Shown in pieces: positions 17,478 through 25,731 of a DNA stretch of 64,000 nt. Position numbers and translations under genes: made by a program. This stretch comes from an uncultured Alphaproteobacteria bacterium (GTDB taxonomy: Bacteria; Pseudomonadota; Alphaproteobacteria; Rs-D84). Under the pieces are notes generated by a model. The model saw nothing but the letters and a program-made list of their open reading frames with translations, ran no database searches and was not told the origin of the DNA. Location of the stretch: the NCBI GenBank assembly GCA_944389465.1, contig CALXML010000004.1, positions 1 to 64,000 on the forward strand, in the 5' to 3' direction. Every line of letters starts with the position of its first letter. Positions within the stretch are counted from its first letter, which is position 1.

Positions 17478-18425
17478 ATGCAGGAACAAATTAAAAACAT
17501 TAATTCATTGGAAGATTTACAATCATTGTACACGGCGACATTTGGAAAAAATGGTACAATGACGGCAAAATTAAAAAATATGAAAAATTTGGATAATGAT
17601 GCACGTATGGCATTAAATCGTGAAAATACCGAATTGCGTGAATTGTTTCGTGTGCGTCAATCTGAATTGGAAAATGCCGCATTGATGGCCGGATTAGAAA
17701 AACAGCGTTTGGATGTGTCATTGAATCCAATGCCTGAAAATCGTGGAACATTGCATCCATTAACGCACGCCTTGGCCAATGTGTCGGCTATATTGGAATC
17801 TTTTGGATATGAAATGTGGACTGGGCCAGAAATAGAAGATGATTGGCATAATTTTACCGCGTTAAATACACCCGAATATCACCCTGCCCGTGATATGCAG
17901 GATACGTTTTTCTTGGAAAATGGAAATGTTATGCGTACACAAACGTCCGCCATTCAAATCCGCAGTATGGAAAAAATTGGCGCACCAATAAAAATGTTTG
18001 GTATTGGCGCAACATATCGCAAGGAAATGGATGCCACGCATTCCCCAATGTTTCATCAGATAGAGGGTCTGTACATAGATAAAAACATAACAATGTCTGA
18101 TTTAATTGCTGATGTTCGTGAATTTTTAAAGCGATTCTTTGAAATGGATGATGTGCAATTACGTATTCGTCCATCTTATTTCCCATTTACTGAACCCAGC
18201 ATAGAAATAGATATGATGTGGCAGGGTAATAAATGGCTGGAAATTATGGGGGCTGGTATGGTGCATCCAAATGTGTTACACAATTGTAATATAAATCCAG
18301 ATGAATATCAGGGATTTGCCTTTGGTTTTGGTTGGGACAGATTGGCAATGTTAAAATATGGCCTGAACGATATACGTAAATTTTACGATGGCGATGTGCG
18401 CTGGCTGCAAAAAACAGGTTTTTAA
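17478..18425 (+). CDS. pheS: Phenylalanyl-tRNA synthetase alpha subunit
   Basis: This 315-residue class II synthetase subunit charges tRNA-Phe together with PheT. The start is set at the ATG of MQEQIKNINS, preceded by GGGG, not at an in-frame upstream codon that would run through the terminator hairpin. An N-terminal tRNA-binding coiled coil is followed by the catalytic core, with HNFTALNTPEYHPARDMQDTF, THSPMFHQIEGLYID, and the C-terminal GFGWDRLAMLKYG motif 3. It precedes pheT by 15 nt. Confidence 0.97.
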   Translation: MQEQIKNINSLEDLQSLYTATFGKNGTMTAKLKNMKNLDNDARMALNRENTELRELFRVRQSELENAALMAGLEKQRLDVSLNPMPENRGTLHPLTHALANVSAILESFGYEMWTGPEIEDDWHNFTALNTPEYHPARDMQDTFFLENGNVMRTQTSAIQIRSMEKIGAPIKMFGIGATYRKEMDATHSPMFHQIEGLYIDKNITMSDLIADVREFLKRFFEMDDVQLRIRPSYFPFTEPSIEIDMMWQGNKWLEIMGAGMVHPNVLHNCNINPDEYQGFAFGFGWDRLAMLKYGLNDIRKFYDGDVRWLQKTGF

Positions 18426-18440
18426 TTACGGGGGCGAAAA

Positions 18441-20744
18441 ATGAAATGGACATATGATTGGTTAACAGATTATTTAAAAACAGATTTATCGGCCCAACAA
18501 ATTGCCGATACTTTGACACGTACCGGCCTAGAGGTAGAAGATTTATCCGCCCCAATTGCACCAATTGCGGCAAAAATCGTTGAATGCAGACCCATGGACG
18601 GCAGTGACCATTTGCATATTTTAATGGTTGATGATGGAACTGATACATTGCGTCAGGTTGTATGTGGTGCGCCAAATGCACGCGTGGGATTAATATCTGC
18701 ATTGGCATTGCCAAATTGCGTCATAGCAGGCCATGAAATCCATGCCGGCAAACTGCGCGGTGTGATGTCAAATGGTATGATGTGCAGCGGCCGTGAATTG
18801 GGAATAAACGATGACCACAGTGGCATTATTGAATTGCCAGCGGATACAAAAATTGGCACGCCCGTATTAAAAACAGAAACAGTGTTTGATGCTGGAATTA
18901 CACCAAATCGTCCTGATTATTTGGCGGTGCGTGGAATTGCGCGTGACCTGTCTGCATGTGGTGTGGGCCAATATATTGCGCCAACAGACGACGAATTAAA
19001 ACCAGTAAAATCACAACGCAATGTAAATATTAAAACAGATAAATGCCCTGTGTATCAATTCTGTGAAATACATAATATAACGGTTGCCCCCAGTGATAAT
19101 ACAATAAAATCACGTCTGGCGGCGATTGGTATTAATCCAAAAAACGCGCCGGTTGATGCAACTAATTATGTTTGCTATGACATGGGACAACCAATGCATT
19201 GCTTTGACGCAGATGAAATTCATGGCGATATCACTGTACGTATGGCAACGCCAGATGAAAAGTTTACAGACTTGTTTGGTAATGAACATACGTTATGCGA
19301 ATCAGATATGGTAATTGCCGATGATATGGGCGTATTGGCATTGGCTGGTGTTATTGGTGGTGCACGTGGTATGACAACCGATAATACAAAAAATATTATT
19401 TTGGAAAGTGCATATTTTAATCCTGTATCTGTGCGTAAAACGTCCAAACGTTTGGGAATATCAACTGATTCATCATACAGATATGAACGTGGTATTGACC
19501 CAACAATTACGGGCATTGCATTGGCACGCGCGGCACATATTATAATGAACGCGTGTGGCGGTGAAATAATTGGTACAGGTATCGGTGGCAAAATTCCAAC
19601 AGAAAATCGCCACATAGAATACAAACCAGAATTATTCGCGCGTAAAACAGGCGTTGAAATGCCAACTGACAAACAACGTGCGATATTAAAAAATCTGGGG
19701 TTTGACGTTGTGGAAAAATCAGGTACGTGGTTAATTACGCCACGTCCGGCCCGTGTGGATATTGAATTACCTGAAAACATAGTATCAGAATTAATCCGTA
19801 TTTATGGGTATGACAATATTATAAAAAATGCTGTGCACAGGGCATCTGATTCTGCACCACATCGTGATTATTATATTGAAACGAAACGTGAATTGGCGTC
19901 ACGTGGTTTGAACGAGGCTAAATCTTTCGGCTTTGGTAATTCCAAGACTGAAAATTTATTGTCAGATAAACCAATTGTAAAAATAGCCAATCCAATTGTC
20001 GCAAATATGGATACCGCGCGTAATGGTCTGTTGGGCAATATGTTGAATATTGTTGCTGAAAATGAAAAACGTGGATATCCAGATTTGTCTTTGTTTGAAT
20101 TGGGCACTGTATTTGACGGTGACGCGTCAGGTGCACAACACACACAAATTTGCATTGTGCGCACGGGTGAAAACGCGCCACGTCATTGGACACGCCGTAA
20201 TCGTAAATATGATATTTATGATGTCAAGGCAGACGTAATCGCATTATTACACGGACAAAAATTCACCATATCATCTGAAAATCCGCCACGTTGGGCACAT
20301 CCATTCAGATATGGCGCGGTAATGCAGGGCAAACGCAAAATTGCTGAATTTGGTGAATTACATCCATCTGTGGCACGTGCATTAAAAATCAAGACAAATG
20401 TAAATATTGCGCTTGTGGATGATGTTGAAAATCTGCCGATGGGCCATAAAGTGCATGAACCAACCCTGTCAGAATTTCAACCAATAACACGTGATTTTGC
20501 GTTTATTGTGGACGGTGATATGCCGGCCGAAAAATTAACATCTGTGGCGCGTGCGACGGATTCACGTATATCGGATGTGATTGTGTTTGACGCGTTTGAT
20601 ATGTCAGATGGTAAAAAATCAATTGCTTTTACAATAACAATCATTCCGACAGAAAATATGACAGATACAGAATTACAAAAATTACAATCTGCTGTCATAG
20701 ACAATGTTGAACGTAAATGCAATGCACAAATTCGTGATAAATAG
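18441..20744 (+). CDS. pheT: Phenylalanyl-tRNA synthetase beta subunit
   Basis: This 767-residue partner of PheS starts MKWTYDWLTDYLKTDL and carries an OB-fold tRNA-binding domain (about 38-145), the B3/B4 editing domain (about 205-365, with GVIGGARG), a B5 domain and a C-terminal FDX-ACB anticodon-binding domain. Length fits the family (about 790). GGGGGCG lies upstream of the ATG. It is the last gene of the operon and is followed by a GC-rich hairpin at 20753-20781. Confidence 0.97.
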   Translation: MKWTYDWLTDYLKTDLSAQQIADTLTRTGLEVEDLSAPIAPIAAKIVECRPMDGSDHLHILMVDDGTDTLRQVVCGAPNARVGLISALALPNCVIAGHEIHAGKLRGVMSNGMMCSGRELGINDDHSGIIELPADTKIGTPVLKTETVFDAGITPNRPDYLAVRGIARDLSACGVGQYIAPTDDELKPVKSQRNVNIKTDKCPVYQFCEIHNITVAPSDNTIKSRLAAIGINPKNAPVDATNYVCYDMGQPMHCFDADEIHGDITVRMATPDEKFTDLFGNEHTLCESDMVIADDMGVLALAGVIGGARGMTTDNTKNIILESAYFNPVSVRKTSKRLGISTDSSYRYERGIDPTITGIALARAAHIIMNACGGEIIGTGIGGKIPTENRHIEYKPELFARKTGVEMPTDKQRAILKNLGFDVVEKSGTWLITPRPARVDIELPENIVSELIRIYGYDNIIKNAVHRASDSAPHRDYYIETKRELASRGLNEAKSFGFGNSKTENLLSDKPIVKIANPIVANMDTARNGLLGNMLNIVAENEKRGYPDLSLFELGTVFDGDASGAQHTQICIVRTGENAPRHWTRRNRKYDIYDVKADVIALLHGQKFTISSENPPRWAHPFRYGAVMQGKRKIAEFGELHPSVARALKIKTNVNIALVDDVENLPMGHKVHEPTLSEFQPITRDFAFIVDGDMPAEKLTSVARATDSRISDVIVFDAFDMSDGKKSIAFTITIIPTENMTDTELQKLQSAVIDNVERKCNAQIRDK

Positions 20745-20752
20745 TATGTACA

Positions 20753-20785
20753 ATCCCGCGTAAATATTATTTGCGCGGGATTTAA
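20753..20785 (+). terminator. Terminator after pheT
   Basis: ATCCCGCG/CGCGGGAT stem (20753-20760 with 20774-20781). The U tract is poor (TTTAAAAAA), so termination may be partial. Confidence 0.6.
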
Positions 20786-20799
20786 AAAATTGGTATAAT
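20771..20799 (+). promoter_or_regulatory. Promoter of virB2
   Basis: TTGCGC (20771-20776) and a perfect TATAAT (20794-20799) with a 17-bp spacer. The -35 box overlaps the pheT terminator stem. Confidence 0.5.
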
Positions 20800-20824
20800 T
20801 ATATCCATAATAAATGCCGAAAAT

Positions 20825-20920
20825 AAACCACCGTTTCTTATGGCGGTTTTTATTTTTGTAAAAATACCAGTTTTCTGCATTTTTTTGTTCCTTTTGCTTG
20901 CCGAAATTAAACGGTGGTTT
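20825..20920 (+). promoter_or_regulatory. virB2 leader with 12-bp inverted repeat
   Basis: AAACCACCGTTT (20825-20836) and AAACGGTGGTTT (20909-20920) are perfect inverted repeats that enclose the proposed TTG start at 20898. The first arm can also pair locally with TGGCGGTTT (20840-20848), ahead of T5AT5G, which looks like a weak terminator. The two pairings exclude each other, which suggests control of virB2 expression. Confidence 0.4.
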
Positions 20921-21263
20921 TCAAACAATAATTTTTGCCGTGTTAATAATTGCCGTATCCACGTCTGCGAACGCAGCACCGGTAAACAGGGGCCTGTGCG
21001 ATATGATTGCAAAATTTCAGGATGTGTTCAAATTACTGCGCACATTGGCGTTTGTTGGGGCGGGCTTTATATTGGCCAAATACGGTTGGGAAGCCATATC
21101 TTCTGGAAAATTGGCTGGTTCAGACAATGTTGTTGATGGATTAAAGAAAATCGGGTTACCAATGATTATTGGATTCGCATTACTGTTTTCAATCGGAATA
21201 TTATTGAATTTCTTAAGTAACGGTGAAAATTTCGGATGTGAAAATTTAACAATCGGCTGGTAA
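20898..21263 (+). CDS. virB2: VirB2/TrbC-type T4SS pilin
   Basis: This roughly 121-residue protein has a signal peptide (about 1-26, ending SANAA) and two hydrophobic helices (about 47-60 and 85-107) separated by a short loop, with GKLAGSDNVVDGLKKIGLP between them. This is the layout of VirB2/TrbC pilins. Mature length is about 95 residues. Two cysteines bracket the mature part. The start is uncertain: the frame opens with TTG at 20898 without a clear ribosome binding site, and no in-frame ATG precedes it. It is 15 kb from virB3-virB4, with its own promoter. Confidence 0.8.
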   Translation: MPKLNGGFQTIIFAVLIIAVSTSANAAPVNRGLCDMIAKFQDVFKLLRTLAFVGAGFILAKYGWEAISSGKLAGSDNVVDGLKKIGLPMIIGFALLFSIGILLNFLSNGENFGCENLTIGW

Positions 21264-21277
21264 TAACGGGGGATGAT

Positions 21278-21361
21278 ATGAAATTTGAAACAAAGAAAAA
21301 GGCAGTTTTTATTATAATGGTAATCGCCGTTTTGATATGCGGTTATATGATTGCATTATAA
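21278..21361 (+). CDS. 27-residue single-helix membrane peptide
   Basis: A short ORF encodes MKFETKKKAVFIIMVIAVL followed by ICGYMIAL, that is, a charged N terminus and one hydrophobic helix. It has a clear ribosome binding site (GGGGGA, 4-9 nt before the ATG), begins 14 nt after the virB2 stop and ends just before a terminator. Such a peptide could be a small inner-membrane accessory of the secretion system. I know no family for it, so function is open. Confidence 0.6.
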   Translation: MKFETKKKAVFIIMVIAVLICGYMIAL

Positions 21362-21365
21362 TTAC

Positions 21366-21393
21366 AAAAAGGCCGGCATTTACCGGCCTTTTT
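21366..21393. terminator. Bidirectional terminator between virB2 unit and nth
   Basis: AAAAAGGCCGG-CATTTA-CCGGCCTTTTT, symmetric for both directions, between convergent units. Confidence 0.85.
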
Positions 21394-21403
21394 AATATAT
21401 TTT

Positions 21404-22066
21404 TTATATAATTTTATCCGGTGCGGTGCACCATTTTGCCACCGGACATTCTGCACATTTTGGGCGTAATGCCCGACAAATATAACGACCATGTAAAACC
21501 ATTACATGATTTACAACAGGATGATATTTTTTTGGAACAATTTTTAATAATTGTTCTTCTACCTTTTCGGGGGTATTGGCATCCGCCCCAACCCAACCAT
21601 AGCGATGTGCATTGCGGAAAACATGGGTATCCACCCCAATATTTGGTGCGCCCCATAAAACATTCATAATAACATTGGCTGTTTTTTGCCCAATTCCAGA
21701 TAATTTCATTAATGCATCACGATTATGATATTTTGCCGGAAATTTATAATTATCATCCGCCCCACCCGCGTCATTCATTAATTCAGCGGCCAGTCCCATA
21801 ATACTTTTAGCCTTGTTATTAAAGAAAGACAAAACACAGATGTGTTTTTTTAAACCTTCTTCGCCCAGTGCCAACATTTTTGCAGGTGATGGCGCAATGC
21901 GAAATAATGCGGGTGTAACCTCGTTTACTTTTTTATCAGTTGCCTGTGCGGATAAAATCACTGCAACTGCGAAAGTAAATTCATTTACTGAATACAATTC
22001 CGACCGTATATTCATATTTATAACGGTCGGAACGTTTTTAAAATAAATTTCTGGTGTTAACGCCAT
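21404..22066 (-). CDS. nth: Endonuclease III
   Basis: This 220-residue base-excision-repair DNA glycosylase/AP lyase removes oxidised pyrimidines. It has the helix-hairpin-helix LSGIGQKTA with catalytic Lys128, catalytic Asp146 in GVDTHVFR, and the C-terminal 4Fe-4S motif Cx6CxxCx5C (CRALRPKCAECPVAKWC). Length is standard. It lies 6 nt after the preceding small membrane protein gene, downstream of ileS on the same strand. Confidence 0.97.
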   Translation of the reverse strand: MALTPEIYFKNVPTVINMNIRSELYSVNEFTFAVAVILSAQATDKKVNEVTPALFRIAPSPAKMLALGEEGLKKHICVLSFFNNKAKSIMGLAAELMNDAGGADDNYKFPAKYHNRDALMKLSGIGQKTANVIMNVLWGAPNIGVDTHVFRNAHRYGWVGADANTPEKVEEQLLKIVPKKYHPVVNHVMVLHGRYICRALRPKCAECPVAKWCTAPDKII

Positions 22067-22072
22067 TTTTAT

Positions 22073-22456
22073 TTATTCAGAAAATGTAAAGTTTACTAAT
22101 CTGCCCTCGCATAACTGTTGACATTCTGTGTCACAAGTTTTGCGCACTGCATCAGCAGATTCACCGGCCAATTCAACAGTATCAACCCAAATATTTTTAT
22201 GTGTGGCATCAGATGCGAAACATAAACAACGGGCAGTATATTTTTCAGACCTGTTTTGTTCGTCACGAACAACTGTGCCATTTATTTTTTCATAATTGGA
22301 TGAAAAACTTTTTTCCACACCAATGCCCGCACATTGTGAAGTAATTTTTACTTTGTTGGCATCGGCATCCAATGTTCCGATATAAAAACCAGCAATAAAT
22401 ACTAATAATACCCCAATTACACCAAACAGCCAATGCAAAGATTTGTGTATGTGCAT
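22073..22456 (-). CDS. Hypothetical membrane-anchored periplasmic protein
   Basis: This 127-residue protein has an N-terminal membrane helix (about 9-28, WLFGVIGVLLVFIAGFYIG) and then a soluble part with six cysteines (QCAG, ARCLCF, CDTECQQLC), suggesting disulfide-rich structure outside the inner membrane. AAAGGAG precedes the ATG. It lies between ileS (15 nt upstream) and nth. I do not recognise a family. Confidence 0.7.
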   Translation of the reverse strand: MHIHKSLHWLFGVIGVLLVFIAGFYIGTLDADANKVKITSQCAGIGVEKSFSSNYEKINGTVVRDEQNRSEKYTARCLCFASDATHKNIWVDTVELAGESADAVRKTCDTECQQLCEGRLVNFTFSE

Positions 22457-22471
22457 GATTTCTTCTCCTTT

Positions 22472-25400
22472 TTATGCTTTTTCAATATTAATTGATAAAT
22501 CATAACCTTCAACAGATGTATTATACACCCCATTTTCACTTTGCGACATATTTTTTATCAGTGCATCACGCATAATACGGTCACGATGTTGTTCAATGGC
22601 GTTTGCCAGTGCAGGTTCTGCATAATACGTCATATTTATACGGTCAGAAACATCCAATCCGATTTCTTTGCGTGTATCTTGGATAAAACGCAGGGTGTCA
22701 TTTGCCAACCCTTCGGCAACCAGTTCAGAATTAATTTCTGTATCCAGCACAATAACAGCGGTATTATCAGGCAATGCAGCACCAGTTATATTATCACGCA
22801 ATGTTAAACGTTTTTCAAATTCATCTGCATTTAATGTATATTCGCCAACGTATAATTTTCCATCACGAATTTCATAATTACCCTGTTTAACAGCAGGAAT
22901 AATTTCCTTTAATGCGCCACCCAAACGTGCACCAATTTTTGGTGTAATCAGATATACAAACGCATCAGCCACACTGCTAACATCATTTGTAAATTCCACA
23001 GATTTTACATTTAATTCATCACGGATAATATCTGAATATTCATTTAAATCTGCACCGGCCACAGTCAGTTTATTTAAAGGCAAACGATTACGTAATTTAT
23101 ATTGTTCGCGTAATTGTTTTCCAACTGATACAACCGATTGCACACGTCGCATATCAGCAACAATTTTTTTGTCATATTGTTCAGCCGTTGGGAAAGACTG
23201 TAAATGCACACTTTCTGCACCAGTTAAATTTTTATAAATATAATCAGATATAAATGGTGCAAATGGTGCCAGCGCACGGCATAACACGGTCAGCACTGTA
23301 TACAGCGTATCAAACGCGTTTTGTTCTTCGTCCCAGAAACGCACACGTCCACGACGAATGTACCAGTTATTCAGCACGTCCAAGAAACGAACAATTTCTT
23401 TGATTGCCACATCTGGTTTATATTCATCCAATGCGCCCCCAACAACTGAAACCAGTTCATTTAATTCCGCGATAATGTATTTATCCAATACATTTTCAGA
23501 ATTTACATTTTCACGCGCAGTAATATTTCCTGCATTCGCATATAATGTAAAGAAGTGATACGCATTCCACAGTGGTGTTAATATCGTTTTTGTTGATTCA
23601 GAAAATACCTTGCCGGCCATATCAATGCCAACCGGTTCAGCCTTCAGGAAATTAGAACCCAATATAAACAGTCGCACTGCATCCGCACCATATTTTTCAA
23701 TCTGTTCAGATGGGTTAACAAAATTCCCCAGTGATTTAGACATTTTCTTTTTATTATCATCAACCACCATACCGTTAACAGACACTGTTTTGAATGCAGG
23801 CTGGTCAAACAAAGCGGTCGCCAACACCATTAACGAATAAAACCACCCACGTGTTTGGTCTTGGCCCTCTATGATATAATCTGCTGGGAAAGTTTCTTGG
23901 AACTTGTCAGCATTTTCAAACGGATAATGCAACGACGCAAACGGCATAGAACCGGATTCAACCCAACAGTCCAAAACATCTGGAATACGTGTCCAACCAT
24001 CTTTGGTTAATTTATCCAATGTTGGACGATGCAGGTCATCAATCTTTTCGCCAAAGAAATCTTCTATTTCCGCAATAGAACCAAATACCTTGTATTCACC
24101 ATCTTTTTCCCATATTGGCAGTGGTGTTCCCCAGAAACGATTGCGTGACACAGACCATGGGCGTGCGCCCTCTATCCACGATAAAAATCTGTCACCAGCA
24201 GAAGTCCAATGTGTGTATTTTTTTGTGTTTTCAATTAATCGTTCACGAATCTTTGGTACATCAATATACCATGAATCAGTTGCACGATAAATTAACTTTT
24301 CTTTGCTGCGTGGCCCATATGGATAAGAATGCTTGTACTGCTCTTTCTTTACCAAATGCCCATTTTCGCGCAGATGTTGAATAATTTCAGGATTGGCTGT
24401 GAATATATTTTCACCGGCCCAATCGCGTACTTCATTGGTAAAGTTTCCATAATCATCAACATTTAAAATTACTGGGAATTTAGCATCAATGTTTTTTGCC
24501 GCCCAAAAGTCATCTTCGCCATATGCGGGCGCAATATGCACAATACCAGTACCATCACTGTCGGAAACATAGTCTGCCGGTATAACCTGATATAACAAAT
24601 CAGATTTTCCCACATAATAATCAAACAATGGTGTATAATGCAGGCCAACCAATTCAGTCCCCATAATTTCACCAATTTTTTCCGCGTTTGCAAATTGCTT
24701 TTCATACGCCCCCAGACGTGATTCAGCAATAATATAAACCGCACCATCGCTGTCACGCATACGCAGATATTTCATATTTGGATTTACCGCCAATGCAGAA
24801 TTTGCCGGCAAAGTCCACGGTGTTGTTGTCCACGCCAACACGCGGTCACCTGTTTCCAGTTCAAACCATACTGTTATTGCATCATCAACAACATCCATAT
24901 ATTCAGATGATGCCTCGGAATTAGATAATACAGTGCCCAGTTTCCAGTCATATGGATTAACACGATAATCCTTGTACAATAAACCGCGATTATATAATTC
25001 CTTGATTGCCCAAATAACAGATTCCATATAGTTTTTATCCATGGTGCGATAACCCTTGGCATCGCCACCATCAACCCAACGACCAATGCGTTCAATAAAC
25101 TTCAGCCATTCATTTGAATATGTTAAAACATCCGCACGACACATATCACAAAAGGCAGCAATACCATCACTGGCAACAATATCCTTGGCCTGTCTGTGTT
25201 GTTTTTTTTCAACAGACTGTTCGGCGGGCAATCCATGGCAATCCCACCCCAGTTCACGCACAACATGACGACCACGCATTGTTTGATAACGACCAACCAT
25301 ATCCTTGACAGCAGAAACACCCAAATGCCCCCAGTGTGGCAAATTATTTGCAAACGGTGGCCCATCATAGAATGAAAAAGGATGCCCCAATTTGGTTTGA

Positions 25401-25501
25401 TTTAAAGATTTATGGAACGTATCATCTTTACGCCAAAATTCCAGTATTTTATGTTCCAGTTCTGGAAAGTTAGCCTTTGTATCAGTCTTTGGATATGCCA
25501 T
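22472..25501 (-). CDS. ileS: Isoleucyl-tRNA synthetase
   Basis: This 1009-residue class I synthetase charges tRNA-Ile and edits valine. It has the HIGH motif as PHWGHL near residue 57 (FYDGPPFANNLPHWGHL), the CP1 editing domain (TTPWTLPANSALAVNP), the KMSKS loop KKMSKSLGN and a long C-terminal anticodon-binding region. There is no C-terminal zinc-finger cysteine set, which fits the long eukaryote-like IleS type. AAGGAG is upstream of the ATG. It heads the operon with the small membrane protein and nth. Confidence 0.97.
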   Translation of the reverse strand: MAYPKTDTKANFPELEHKILEFWRKDDTFHKSLNQTKLGHPFSFYDGPPFANNLPHWGHLGVSAVKDMVGRYQTMRGRHVVRELGWDCHGLPAEQSVEKKQHRQAKDIVASDGIAAFCDMCRADVLTYSNEWLKFIERIGRWVDGGDAKGYRTMDKNYMESVIWAIKELYNRGLLYKDYRVNPYDWKLGTVLSNSEASSEYMDVVDDAITVWFELETGDRVLAWTTTPWTLPANSALAVNPNMKYLRMRDSDGAVYIIAESRLGAYEKQFANAEKIGEIMGTELVGLHYTPLFDYYVGKSDLLYQVIPADYVSDSDGTGIVHIAPAYGEDDFWAAKNIDAKFPVILNVDDYGNFTNEVRDWAGENIFTANPEIIQHLRENGHLVKKEQYKHSYPYGPRSKEKLIYRATDSWYIDVPKIRERLIENTKKYTHWTSAGDRFLSWIEGARPWSVSRNRFWGTPLPIWEKDGEYKVFGSIAEIEDFFGEKIDDLHRPTLDKLTKDGWTRIPDVLDCWVESGSMPFASLHYPFENADKFQETFPADYIIEGQDQTRGWFYSLMVLATALFDQPAFKTVSVNGMVVDDNKKKMSKSLGNFVNPSEQIEKYGADAVRLFILGSNFLKAEPVGIDMAGKVFSESTKTILTPLWNAYHFFTLYANAGNITARENVNSENVLDKYIIAELNELVSVVGGALDEYKPDVAIKEIVRFLDVLNNWYIRRGRVRFWDEEQNAFDTLYTVLTVLCRALAPFAPFISDYIYKNLTGAESVHLQSFPTAEQYDKKIVADMRRVQSVVSVGKQLREQYKLRNRLPLNKLTVAGADLNEYSDIIRDELNVKSVEFTNDVSSVADAFVYLITPKIGARLGGALKEIIPAVKQGNYEIRDGKLYVGEYTLNADEFEKRLTLRDNITGAALPDNTAVIVLDTEINSELVAEGLANDTLRFIQDTRKEIGLDVSDRINMTYYAEPALANAIEQHRDRIMRDALIKNMSQSENGVYNTSVEGYDLSINIEKA

Positions 25502-25524
25502 GGTTAATTACTCCTTGTGCTTAT

Positions 25525-25547
25525 AAAAAACGGGCGCCTATGCGCCC
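25525..25547 (-). terminator. Terminator after tRNA-Thr
   Basis: GGGCGC-CTAT-GCGCCC stem (25532-25547) followed on the minus strand by a T run (25525-25530), upstream of ileS. Confidence 0.8.
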
Positions 25548-25626
25548 CAGCCACGTGCAGAAGCGCATGTGCGGGATTATTTTATAATAATTATTGTTGC
25601 CTTACTCATATACTAAAATCTTTATC

Positions 25627-25702
25627 TGGTGCCGGTTATAGGACTTGAACCTACGACCCCCTCATTACGAATGAGATGCTCTACCAGCTGAGCTAAACCG
25701 GC
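25627..25702 (-). tRNA. tRNA-Thr (CGU anticodon)
   Basis: The minus strand folds as a 76-nt cloverleaf: acceptor GCCGGTT/AACCGGC, D arm GCTC/GAGC with G18G19, anticodon loop TTCGTAA giving CGU (threonine, ACG codons), T loop TTCAAGT and encoded CCA. It lies downstream of mnmG and ends before a terminator. Confidence 0.95.
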
Positions 25703-25731
25703 GCATGCGCATATAATAATATATGTTTATA

